Assembly: GCA_026001225.1 (NCBI GenBank)
Contig: BNZQ01000014.1
Location: forward strand, 1-42,598
Direction of reading: 5' to 3'
DNA length: 42,598 nt
Origin: Clostridia bacterium
GTDB lineage: Bacteria > Bacillota > Clostridia > Christensenellales > DUVY01
Shown here one piece after another: positions 10,602-18,491 of the stretch. The notes under the pieces were generated by a model that saw nothing but the letters and a program-made list of their open reading frames with translations, searched no databases and was not told the DNA's origin. Within the stretch, counting starts at the first letter, position 1. Each line of letters opens with the position of its first letter. A program made the position numbers and the translations under genes.

Positions 10602-12017
10602 CTAAACGACCTCTATTTTTAAGATATTCGTATTGCCGGACACGCCGACGGGCACGCCGGCGGTGATGACGACGATATCTCCCTTTTTGACCAAGCCGGT
10701 GGACAGGGCGCGGTCGGCGGCGTGACGGAACAGCGCGTCGGTGTCGGGCTGTAAATCGGCCAAAACGGGCGTGACGCCCCAATTGATCGACAGCTTGTGA
10801 TAGGCCTTTAAATCGGTCACGGCTGCGACGATCGGGATGCCGGGGCGGAAGCGGCTGATCATGCGCGCGGTCTTGCCCGTGCGCGTGACGACGATGATCG
10901 CCGCCGCGTTCAGATCGTGCGCCGCGCTGCATGTCGCGTGGCTGACCGCGTCGGAAATGTTGGCGATCAGGGGATCGAGGGCCGTAAACCGTTTTTTATA
11001 ATGAATGTTGTTCTCGGCCTCAACGTTGATCGCGGACATAGCGCGTACGGTCTGCACGGGGTATTTGCCCGCGGCGGTCTCGCCCGACAGCATGGTCGCG
11101 CTTGTGCCGTCGTACACCGCGTTGGCCACGTCCGAAATCTCGGCGCGGGTCGGGCGGGGGGAGTTGATCATCGATTCCAGCATCTGCGTGGCCGTAATGA
11201 CCTTCTTGCCCGCGTAATAGCATTTTTTGATGATCTGTTTTTGAATCGGCGGCAGCTCGACGTAGGGGATTTCCACGCCCATATCGCCGCGCGCGACCAT
11301 AATGCCGTCGGCTGCCTGAATGATCGAATCGATATTGTTCACGCCCTGCCGGTTCTCGATCTTGGCGATGATATCAATGTTATTCCCGCCGCTCCTTTCG
11401 ATAAAGTCGCGGACGATATGTACGTCCTCCTCGCACCGCACGAACGAGCAGGCCAAATACTCCACATCGTTTTGAATGCCAAACAAGATATCCTGCTTGT
11501 CCGCCTCGGACAGGTAGGGCATTTCGATCTCGACCTCGGGAATGTTCATGCTCTTGCGGTCGGACAGCGGGCCGCCGTACACGACCTTGCAAACAACGTC
11601 GGATCGGGTCAGCGTTTCCACGCGCAGCTCGATCAGGCCGTCGTTGATCAGGATCGCGTTGCCGGGCTTTAAATAGGCCGGCAGGGTAGGGTGAGAGATC
11701 GATATAGCCTCTTTCGTCCCCTCGACCTCGCGCGTGGTCAGCGTGAAGGTATCGCCCTCGTTTAAAAATACGGGGCCGTCTCTGAACGTTTTGATGCGGA
11801 TTTCCGGCCCTTTGGTGTCCAACAGGATCGCCAAAGGCACCTTGAGCTCCTCGCGCGCCCGTTTGATCGCCGTGATCCGTTTTAAATGGTCCCCGTGCGT
11901 GCCGTGCGAAAAGTTCAGCCGCGCCACGTTCATGCCCGCGCGAATCAGCTCGCGCAGGGTTTTCGGGTCGTCGGTCGCCGGCCCCAACGTACAAATGATT
12001 TTGGTTTTACGCATCAT
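10602..12017 (-). CDS. pyk: Pyruvate kinase
   Basis: A 471-residue enzyme that transfers phosphate from phosphoenolpyruvate to ADP, the last step of glycolysis. The N-terminus MRKTKIICTLGPA is typical. The barrel has RLNFSHGTHGDH, LLDTKGPEIR, and the signature IIAKIENRQGVNNIDSII leading into GIMVARGDMGVEIP. Then come TATQMLESM and SGETAAGKYPVQTV. The C-terminal allosteric domain ends at INILKIEVV-like residues (NTNILKIEVV); the extra PEP-utilising domain found in some Bacillus enzymes is absent. Two adjacent ATG codons start the frame, preceded on this strand by AAAAAGG. It converges with the DUF2935 gene and lies downstream of the large repeat-protein gene on the same strand. Confidence 0.96.
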   Translation of the reverse strand: MMRKTKIICTLGPATDDPKTLRELIRAGMNVARLNFSHGTHGDHLKRITAIKRAREELKVPLAILLDTKGPEIRIKTFRDGPVFLNEGDTFTLTTREVEGTKEAISISHPTLPAYLKPGNAILINDGLIELRVETLTRSDVVCKVVYGGPLSDRKSMNIPEVEIEMPYLSEADKQDILFGIQNDVEYLACSFVRCEEDVHIVRDFIERSGGNNIDIIAKIENRQGVNNIDSIIQAADGIMVARGDMGVEIPYVELPPIQKQIIKKCYYAGKKVITATQMLESMINSPRPTRAEISDVANAVYDGTSATMLSGETAAGKYPVQTVRAMSAINVEAENNIHYKKRFTALDPLIANISDAVSHATCSAAHDLNAAAIIVVTRTGKTARMISRFRPGIPIVAAVTDLKAYHKLSINWGVTPVLADLQPDTDALFRHAADRALSTGLVKKGDIVVITAGVPVGVSGNTNILKIEVV

Positions 12018-12030
12018 TATACCTTTTTAT

Positions 12031-12062
12031 GCGAAAAAACTTTTAGTAAAAAGTTTTTTCGC
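12031..12062. repeat. Perfect hairpin upstream of pyk
   Basis: GCGAAAAAACTTTT pairs with AAAAGTTTTTTCGC around a short loop. It sits between the large secreted-protein gene and pyk, both on the minus strand. It is rich in A and T runs and could act as a terminator or as part of the pyk leader. Confidence 0.55.
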
Positions 12063-12096
12063 GCTTTTTTCAAAAACTTTTAGTAAAATATAAATG

Positions 12097-12149
12097 AAAG
12101 TTTTTAAAAGGGGTGCGGGGGAAACTTTTTACAAAAGTTTCCCCCGCAC
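12097..12149. repeat. Family B hairpin repeat, copy 1
   Basis: AAAGTTTTTAAAAGGGG, then TGCGGGGGAAACTTTT pairing with AAAAGTTTCCCCCGCA. Relative to the large gene that ends at 12163 on minus, the hairpin comes first and the GCACCCCTTTT tail after it, the same order as after glgA. It may act as that gene's terminator. Confidence 0.65.
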
Positions 12150-12162
12150 AAACCGTTACAAA

Positions 12163-15100
12163 CTAATCCTCGAAATAATCCGTATAATCGCCGGCTTTAG
12201 GCTTCGCCGCTTTGGATTTCGCGGCGGTTTTGACCGATTCGACCTTGACCGGATCGGTCAAGCCCCGCGCGGGTTCGACCGTATCGGCTTTCTCCGCAAC
12301 CGGCCGTTCCGCCGCGTCGTCGGATTCCGCCTGCGCGTCCGCGCTCTCGGATTCCGCCGCCGCGGTTTCGATTTTTGCGGTTTCGGCTTCCGCTCCGGAT
12401 TCCGAACCGACGGTTTCCGCCGCCGCTGCGGTTTCGGCTTCCGCCGCATCCGCCGCCGCGCTTTCCCCGGCCGGAATTTCCTCCTCGGCCGGCGGCTCCC
12501 CGTCGCCGTACACGTAATTCTTGGTTTCCTCTATGTCGATATAAGCCTCGTCGTCCGCATAGACGGTTTTGCGTTCCGGCTTGCTCTCGGCGTGCGGCCT
12601 GCGGGCATAGGAGGGGCCGCCGGCCGTAACGCGGGGCTTGCGGCGTCGTTTGATCGAGGGGATCAGATGACGGAACGCCGCCGACACCAACACCGCCACG
12701 AGTGCTAACGCGAACAGCAGGGAGGGCAACCAATACCAATCCCAAAACGATTTCGCCTTGGGGTCCTCGGTCGTATCTGCCGCGCCGGGGAAGGACAGGA
12801 TCAGCTTATCCGCATTGCCCGTCGGATTGGTCTTGACATCCTTCGCGGCCTTGTCGTACGCGGTTTTGTCGATCGGCTTGACGTCGATCCGGTCGAAGAA
12901 CGCCCAGCCCGTGGACCACGTATGCTCCTTGGCCGGATCGCCGAGACCGAGCTCGAAATTGAACGGCTTCGCGTCCGCGCCGGTCTGAATGTAGAACGTG
13001 TAGACGGTGTATTCGTCCTGACGGACGCCGCCGAAGTACGCGCCCTCGACGCCCTTTAAACCGATAACCGCGCCGTATTTGGTCTTAACGCCGTCGCGCG
13101 TGCCGTCCTCGGGAATGCCCGCCGTCCGCACGCCGACCGATACCGTGTACCATGAGGAGGCGTTCAGATCGTAGGACTTGTCGGAGACGAATTTAAAGCC
13201 GTTTTCGGCCGCGTTTTTAATCATCAGGACATAGGGGGAATCCTGCGCGGGTTTTAAATTCAGCGTTTGATTGCCCTTGTCCGCCGGCAACAGGCCCGCG
13301 TCGCCCGGTTTGTCCATATCCGAGGTGTCCAAAACGCCCGCGCGCGTGCGGCTGAACTGTTCGGCGCCGTTGACAATCGCCGCCTTGCCCGTGAAGGAAT
13401 AGCTGACCTTTAAGGCCGAATCCTTGTTATAGCCGGATAAGCCGAAGTTGGATTTAAAATCGACCTTGCGGTTTTCGGCAGTGTCGGACGCATTTTTGTA
13501 GTCGTCCTCGGTCAGAGAAGCGTTCTCCGCGTTCGCGAAAAAGGCCGCGCCCGAAGCCGGTCTGTCGGTCGAGAACAGGGAATCGGCGGTTTTGGCTTCG
13601 ACCGAGCCCTGCCCGTTCATCAAAAGCAGCTCGAGGGACAGCTCGCCGTCGCCCGCCGCGATCAAAAACGAGTAATGCCTCCACGCGTTGCCGGTCTTGA
13701 TATTCAAAATCTCGGCGACGATTTTACCGTCGCGTTTTAAGGCGATCGCCGCGCCGTTGTCCGAATCGTTCGGGCCGGCGGGGTGAGAAACCAAAACACC
13801 GATCTTCGCATAGGAGGAGGACGGAACCGAGATCGCGGAGGAAGCATAGCCCGCCGCCGTCTTTTCCTTGTTATAAATCATTAGCGCGTTGGCCGGTTGC
13901 GTCGTAACGTCGCCGTTGCCGGGCAAGAGGCTTCCGTAGGTTTTCGCCGAATCGTCGGATTGCAGATCCCGATAGAAAGCGTTGTCGGTGGGCAAGATGC
14001 CGCGCGCGACCTTATCGCCGTCATAGGTGAAGGTGCGGCTCTGCACATTGGGAACGACCGCGCCGTCGTCGCCCGCAAAATACGTCCATCCCGTCGCGGA
14101 CAAGGGGAATTTGTATTCGTCGTCCGCATAGTCGTAATCGCGGAAATTGCCGTTGGCGACGGTGGGGCTGTCGGACGTGTTCAGATCGACGACCGTTTTG
14201 CCCTCCGACCGGGCTTTATAGTCGGCGGGGCTTAAAAGCTCTAACTCTGCGCCGTAGAAATACGCCGCGCCCGCCGAATGTGAGGCTTCGTCGTTCTTTC
14301 CGCCGTACCCCAACCACAATTCCAAATTGACGGGGCGCGCCGCATTCCCGTCGGTTTGCACCGAGCTGCCCTTGATATAGAATTCGGCTTGGTTCCAATA
14401 GTCCATCGAGGGGAGGCCCGTTTCCTCGTCGGCGGTCAGGCCGGTCTGCTTTTCCCCGACGACCGCGCGCAGGTTGGCGTTGGCGGCGTCCTGTTCGGTC
14501 AAAGCGAACGTGACCTTGCCCCCTTCCGTCGTCCGATACCAAACCGACAGCCGATAAAAGCGGAAGCGTTCGATCGCGATATCGCGGGAGCGTACGCCGG
14601 TCGCGCCGGGCTTGTCCTCGGCGTGGCCGATGTGCAACAGGTTGACCGCCGCGCCGGAAGCGGGCGCGGGGTTGGCAACGGACGCTTGCGAATGAGCGGA
14701 AGTCGGCGTTACACGGGCGGTATCGAAAGGAACCGTTATGCCGGAAACGGCATATTGAAAACGTTTAGCGTCGTATACGGCCGCGACGGTTTCGGGGATC
14801 GTGCCCCATGCAACGTTGTCGGTCTTGCCGTCGGCGTCCTCGCCCATGCCGCCGTAGATTGTTTCCCAATTGCCGGTTCGCGGCAACAGGCCGTGACCGG
14901 AGCCGTTGCCCCAAACGGTGTCCGGCTCTCCGAAATAAGGGTCGAGCGTATGGAAAGCGTTGGGATTCGCGGCGTCGTAATCGGAAACGGCGGTCAAATC
15001 GACGCGGGTATCCTGCACATAAGCCGCTTTGCCGGGCAGGGAGGAGCCGGGCAGATAGGAATAGACCAACGTGTTTTGCGCGTCGGCGTCTTGAAGGGCT

Positions 15101-15957
15101 GACCGGTAATCCTGCGCGGTGAGGGACTGCGCCTCCGCGCCCTTAAAGAACGCCGCGCCGTTGGCGGGGCTGCCGTCCGTACCGGATTGCAGGCGCAATT
15201 TCAAATTGACCGCGTAATGAGAGGTTTCGATCAGGAACGTGTAAACTTTCCAACCGCTGCCCCGTTGCGCGGGGGCAGGCGTCAAATCCCGTCCTTTGGC
15301 CGTATCGATATCCGGAAAGAGCATCCGGTTTTGATCCTTCGGGGCGACCGCAGCCGACGCCTTCAGCTCGCCGACGGGCTTGCCCGTGTCTGCGTTCAGC
15401 AGGCTGACGCCCGCCGCGTTCCCGTTCTTATAGGAAAAGGTTTTGACGTTGACCGAAAATTTGACCCGACGGTAGGCGTCCACCTTGACCGATTGGGAAT
15501 CGTAAGCGAACGCGCCCCGATTTTCCAATGTGTTGATCATCAGGACGTTCCAATTGCTGCCGTCCTCCGTCCAGTCGCGCGGATAGGTGTCCCACAAGTC
15601 CTCGGCCTCGGCGTTGTTCAGAATATCGGGCTTGTCGGCGGGCATATGGTAACTACTGTCGCGGTTGTTCTTTATGTCGGTTTCGTGCAGCGAGACGATG
15701 CCCTTATAGGCCGTTTTGTCCGAATCGGCCGAGATTTTCACCTCCTCCCAATCGTTGGGTTTTTTGGGAAAGGAGCCCGAACCGTCCTTAAAATCGCCGT
15801 TGGCAATCGTGATCGGCTCCAAAGCGGCCGCCGCTTCGACGCGGGAGGACAGGCCCTTCGGGGCGAAAAGCCCCGTAAAGCCTAAATGCGACAAGGCGAG
15901 AGCCAAAAACAGCCCCGCCAACAAACAAACAAACGGTTTTTTCAATCTCTTCAACAT
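12163..15957 (-). CDS. Large secreted repeat protein with C-terminal membrane anchor
   Basis: A 1264-residue protein with a signal peptide (basic MLKRLKKPF, then a hydrophobic stretch to about residue 30; cleavage possibly near VEAAAA). Four related modules follow. Each closes with a motif like GAAFFKGAEAQSLTAQDYRSA, GAAYFYGAELELLSPADYKA, GAAFFANAENASLTEDDYKNA or GWAFFDRIDV...AYDKAAKD, after a strand such as LELWLGYGG. Two modules open with ANGDFKD or ANGNFRD. This beta-sandwich-like pattern resembles carbohydrate-binding modules, but no family can be assigned with certainty. A membrane segment (WLPSLLFALALVAVLVSAAF) and a basic stop-transfer follow. Roughly the last 150 residues form an Ala/Glu-rich cytosolic tail ending DYTDYFED. 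It is probably a cell-surface binding protein. A ribosome site AAGGAAAAAGGGC precedes the ATG. Confidence 0.75.
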   Translation of the reverse strand: MLKRLKKPFVCLLAGLFLALALSHLGFTGLFAPKGLSSRVEAAAALEPITIANGDFKDGSGSFPKKPNDWEEVKISADSDKTAYKGIVSLHETDIKNNRDSSYHMPADKPDILNNAEAEDLWDTYPRDWTEDGSNWNVLMINTLENRGAFAYDSQSVKVDAYRRVKFSVNVKTFSYKNGNAAGVSLLNADTGKPVGELKASAAVAPKDQNRMLFPDIDTAKGRDLTPAPAQRGSGWKVYTFLIETSHYAVNLKLRLQSGTDGSPANGAAFFKGAEAQSLTAQDYRSALQDADAQNTLVYSYLPGSSLPGKAAYVQDTRVDLTAVSDYDAANPNAFHTLDPYFGEPDTVWGNGSGHGLLPRTGNWETIYGGMGEDADGKTDNVAWGTIPETVAAVYDAKRFQYAVSGITVPFDTARVTPTSAHSQASVANPAPASGAAVNLLHIGHAEDKPGATGVRSRDIAIERFRFYRLSVWYRTTEGGKVTFALTEQDAANANLRAVVGEKQTGLTADEETGLPSMDYWNQAEFYIKGSSVQTDGNAARPVNLELWLGYGGKNDEASHSAGAAYFYGAELELLSPADYKARSEGKTVVDLNTSDSPTVANGNFRDYDYADDEYKFPLSATGWTYFAGDDGAVVPNVQSRTFTYDGDKVARGILPTDNAFYRDLQSDDSAKTYGSLLPGNGDVTTQPANALMIYNKEKTAAGYASSAISVPSSSYAKIGVLVSHPAGPNDSDNGAAIALKRDGKIVAEILNIKTGNAWRHYSFLIAAGDGELSLELLLMNGQGSVEAKTADSLFSTDRPASGAAFFANAENASLTEDDYKNASDTAENRKVDFKSNFGLSGYNKDSALKVSYSFTGKAAIVNGAEQFSRTRAGVLDTSDMDKPGDAGLLPADKGNQTLNLKPAQDSPYVLMIKNAAENGFKFVSDKSYDLNASSWYTVSVGVRTAGIPEDGTRDGVKTKYGAVIGLKGVEGAYFGGVRQDEYTVYTFYIQTGADAKPFNFELGLGDPAKEHTWSTGWAFFDRIDVKPIDKTAYDKAAKDVKTNPTGNADKLILSFPGAADTTEDPKAKSFWDWYWLPSLLFALALVAVLVSAAFRHLIPSIKRRRKPRVTAGGPSYARRPHAESKPERKTVYADDEAYIDIEETKNYVYGDGEPPAEEEIPAGESAAADAAEAETAAAAETVGSESGAEAETAKIETAAAESESADAQAESDDAAERPVAEKADTVEPARGLTDPVKVESVKTAAKSKAAKPKAGDYTDYFED

Positions 15958-16162
15958 GCCCTTTTTCCTTCTATTCCGTGTGATTTTCCCGAACTTTAAT
16001 TTTCCGATATGTATACGGGTATATATTTTACTCTATTTTAGGGAAAAAGGCAAACGAATTTCGGCGGATAAAGGAGGGATCGCTGAAAAGTAAAGGGTCA
16101 TTCGGATATAAAATAGTTTCCGCAAAATGATTTTTATTTATACGGAATCGAGAAATTTGTGC

Positions 16163-16168
16163 TATAAT
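16163..16168 (+). promoter_or_regulatory. Extended -10 box of the symporter gene
   Basis: TGCTATAAT at 16160-16168 is an extended -10 (TGnTATAAT). No convincing -35 box was found at the usual distance. The start codon is only 17 bases further on (16186) and lacks a Shine-Dalgarno sequence, so the leader would be about 10 bases. Confidence 0.5.
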
Positions 16169-16185
16169 TAAAAAATAACGAAAAA

Positions 16186-17685
16186 ATGGATTGGTTAAAT
16201 TATTTGGTTTTGGGCGCATTTGTCGCCGGAATGGCGGCGATTGCGTACTTTACGCGCAAACGGAGCAAAAGCACCGACGACTTTTTGCTGGGCAACCGCG
16301 GCGTCACCGCTTGGATGTCCGCGTTCGCCTACGGCACGACATACTTTTCCGCCGTCATCTTTATCGGCTACGCCGGTTCGGGCGGCAAGGAGTTCGGCCT
16401 CGCCGCCGTTTGGATCGGCGCCGGCAACGCCGTGATCGGCGCGCTGTGCGCCTGGCTCCTGTTCGCCAAACGCGCGCGGACGCAAAGCCACGCCCTCGGC
16501 GCGCGCACGATCCCCGAATTCTTTGAAAAAAAATTCGATTCCAAATACATCAAATTGGTCGCCGGATGCCTGATCTTCGTGTTTCTGATCCCATATTCGG
16601 CGTCGGTCTATAACGGGCTCGGATACTTGTTTGAGATCGTGTTCGGCATTCCGCTTTGGTGCGTTATTTTGCTGATGGCCGCCTTGACCGCCGCCTACGT
16701 CTTTTCGGGCGGCTATACCGCCACCGTCGTTTCGGATTTCGTGCAGGGGCTGGTCATGCTGGCCGGCGTCGCGGTCATGGCCGTCTTTGTCTTCCGCGCG
16801 CCGGAGATCGGCGGCTTTGCCGAGGCCGTCCGACGCTTGTCCGAGGCGGGAAAGAGTTTGATCCCGTCCGGCCCGGTCTTTTGGAATTTGTTCTTTATGA
16901 TCATGCTGACATCGCTCGGCTCGTGGGGAATGCCCCAAATGGCGCATAAATTCTTCGCCGTCAAGAACGAACGGGGGACGGTTCTGCGGGCGGCGACGGT
17001 CTGCGCCGCGTTCGCCTTGATCGTCGGCGGCGGCGCGTACCTCGTCGGGACGGTCGTGGGCGTGGCGAATCCGCCCTTGGCGGAAACCGGCGACCGCATG
17101 ATTCCCGAATTGCTGTCGCGGACGCTGCCCGCCGGCTTGATGGGGCTGATTGCCGTTTTGGTGCTGTCGGCAAGCATGAGCACGCTGTCCGGCCTTTCCC
17201 TGACGGGGAGCGGCGCGGTCGCGATCGACGTGTATAAGGGATATATCAAAAAACAGGCCGACGATAAAAAGATCAACTTTCTGACGCGGATGCTGACGCT
17301 GGTGTTTATCGCGGTGTCGGCGGCGCTGGCTTTGATCAACAGCTATACGGGCGTCACCACGATCGTCACGCTGATGAGTTTGAGCTGGGGCTTGCTGGGC
17401 GGCGCGCTGGTCGGCCCGTTTGCGCTCGGCCTTTGGTTTAAGGGGATCAACAAATACGGCGCGTATGCCTCGATCGTGTCCTCGTGTCTGATCACGCTGG
17501 TTTTGTTCATCATTATGAAAACTGTTCCCTCGGCCGCCGTCGTCAAGCCGCCCTTTATCGGCACGATGTGCCTGCTGGCTTCGTTCCCCGTGACGGCGGC
17601 CGCGTCGTGGATCGGCGGGAAGGTAAAGGGCAGTAAGGACAAGGGACAGGGGAAAGAGGATACGGCGGCGGAGGTTTTGTTGTAA
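16186..17685 (+). CDS. Sodium:solute symporter (SSS family)
   Basis: A 499-residue integral membrane protein with about 13 hydrophobic helices. The start region, with STDDFLLGNRGVTAWMSAFAYGTTYFSAVIFIG, is the classical SSS motif around the first helices. RTIPEFFEKKFDS and SGGYTATVVSDFVQGLVML are also typical, and the region ASMSTLSGLSLTGSGAVAIDVYKGY corresponds to the helix 8 sodium-site segment. It should import a small organic solute with sodium. The substrate cannot be told; PutP-, PanF- and YodF-type carriers are the nearest relatives by pattern. The last 20 residues are a hydrophilic tail. There are no functional partners next to it. Confidence 0.88.
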   Translation: MDWLNYLVLGAFVAGMAAIAYFTRKRSKSTDDFLLGNRGVTAWMSAFAYGTTYFSAVIFIGYAGSGGKEFGLAAVWIGAGNAVIGALCAWLLFAKRARTQSHALGARTIPEFFEKKFDSKYIKLVAGCLIFVFLIPYSASVYNGLGYLFEIVFGIPLWCVILLMAALTAAYVFSGGYTATVVSDFVQGLVMLAGVAVMAVFVFRAPEIGGFAEAVRRLSEAGKSLIPSGPVFWNLFFMIMLTSLGSWGMPQMAHKFFAVKNERGTVLRAATVCAAFALIVGGGAYLVGTVVGVANPPLAETGDRMIPELLSRTLPAGLMGLIAVLVLSASMSTLSGLSLTGSGAVAIDVYKGYIKKQADDKKINFLTRMLTLVFIAVSAALALINSYTGVTTIVTLMSLSWGLLGGALVGPFALGLWFKGINKYGAYASIVSSCLITLVLFIIMKTVPSAAVVKPPFIGTMCLLASFPVTAAASWIGGKVKGSKDKGQGKEDTAAEVLL

Positions 17686-17764
17686 CAAAGTTTTGGAGCG
17701 GACAACGCATCGGATTGCGGCAAAAGGCATGTAATGTTTTTCCGATAAGGGTAAAGAATAACGC

Positions 17765-18172
17765 ATGAGTCATATAAATAAAGCGTTTGAAGAATTGCAG
17801 GAGCGGGATCTGCTCGACGGGCGGGAATTTAATTATGTTGTCGCAGGAAGCGGAAATCCGTCGATGTTTCGGACGAAATATCCAACGATAATAGAAAGTT
17901 ATATATTTAATTTTACGGAAAGGGGCGTAAACTTTTTTCCGATATCCCGCGGGACGGTGAACGGGAAGCGGTCTTTTATTGTACCGTGGCAAGATATGAA
18001 AGCGATTCGCATTCGTTCCTCGCTTTCTTTCCTTTTCGCGCAGTATCGGCTCCAATTTAAGGCATACGGTAAAAAATGGATTTTATATATCCGAAAATTT
18101 ATACTTGGGAATCCCGTGCAGAAAGCAAATGCGAAAGCGATCAAAGATTGGATAAAACGGAAAGCGGTTTAA
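17765..18172 (+). CDS. Small protein of unknown function
   Basis: A 135-residue basic protein with no signal peptide or membrane helix. The middle (IESYIFNFTERGVNFFPISRGTVNGKRSFIVPWQDMKAIRI) alternates short strands and ends in a basic helix (AKAIKDWIKRKAV). This is the pattern of a bacterial PH-like domain, though I cannot assign it firmly. The composition is richer in A and T than its neighbours, which may point to recent acquisition. The ribosome site is weak (AAGGGTAAAG). It follows the symporter gene by 79 bp. The stop overlaps a hairpin. Confidence 0.6.
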   Translation: MSHINKAFEELQERDLLDGREFNYVVAGSGNPSMFRTKYPTIIESYIFNFTERGVNFFPISRGTVNGKRSFIVPWQDMKAIRIRSSLSFLFAQYRLQFKAYGKKWILYIRKFILGNPVQKANAKAIKDWIKRKAV

Positions 18173-18183
18173 AAAAACCGCTT
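18162..18183 (+). terminator. Hairpin overlapping the stop codon of the small unknown gene
   Basis: AAGCGGTTT at 18162-18170 pairs with AAACCGCTT at 18175-18183. No T run follows directly; a T-rich stretch occurs about 35 bases later. It is a weak or atypical terminator. Confidence 0.4.
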
Positions 18184-18318
18184 GAGGCGGCCGATTGTGC
18201 CGTTTCATTTTACGGGCTTTTTTCTTTGAGCGGCGGGTCAAGGTAAGCCTATAATGAGAAAACCGCCCGACTGAAAAAGAAATAAGCGGATAGAGTTTAA
18301 AATTTTACATTTTCCCTC

Positions 18319-18347
18319 TTGCAAATCTTACAAAATAGGTGTATAAT
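18319..18347 (+). promoter_or_regulatory. Sigma-A type promoter of glgB
   Basis: TTGCAA at 18319-18324, a 17 bp spacer and TATAAT at 18342-18347. It predicts a leader of about 138 bases before glgB. A second, weaker candidate lies upstream (TTGAGC at 18226, 18 bp, TATAAT at 18250). Confidence 0.75.
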
Positions 18348-18369
18348 TATATCGGGTAATCGTGTGCGT

Positions 18370-18475
18370 CCGAACGGAGGGGATTCTTCGCTCCGTTCGG
18401 AAGGACAAAAGTTACGGAAAGTTTTCGGAAAGTGCGCGGGGAAATCTTTTTTTCAGCAAAAAAGTTTCTCCGCGA
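18370..18475 (+). promoter_or_regulatory. Structured glgB leader with two hairpins
   Basis: CCGAACGGAG at 18370-18379 pairs perfectly with CTCCGTTCGG at 18391-18400. A second hairpin, 18435-18475, pairs GCGCGGGGAAA with TTTCTCCGCG, is AT-rich in the middle, and looks like a diverged family B repeat. Both lie inside the predicted 5' leader of glgB and could control elongation or RNA stability. No known riboswitch was recognised. Confidence 0.5.
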
Positions 18476-18491
18476 ACAATAAGGATAGACG

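Noticed and set aside
16195..17766. 523-codon minus frame over the symporter gene
   Set aside because: The plus strand has clear SSS motifs and membrane helices; the minus frame has low-complexity Arg/Gln-rich composition and no recognisable domain.
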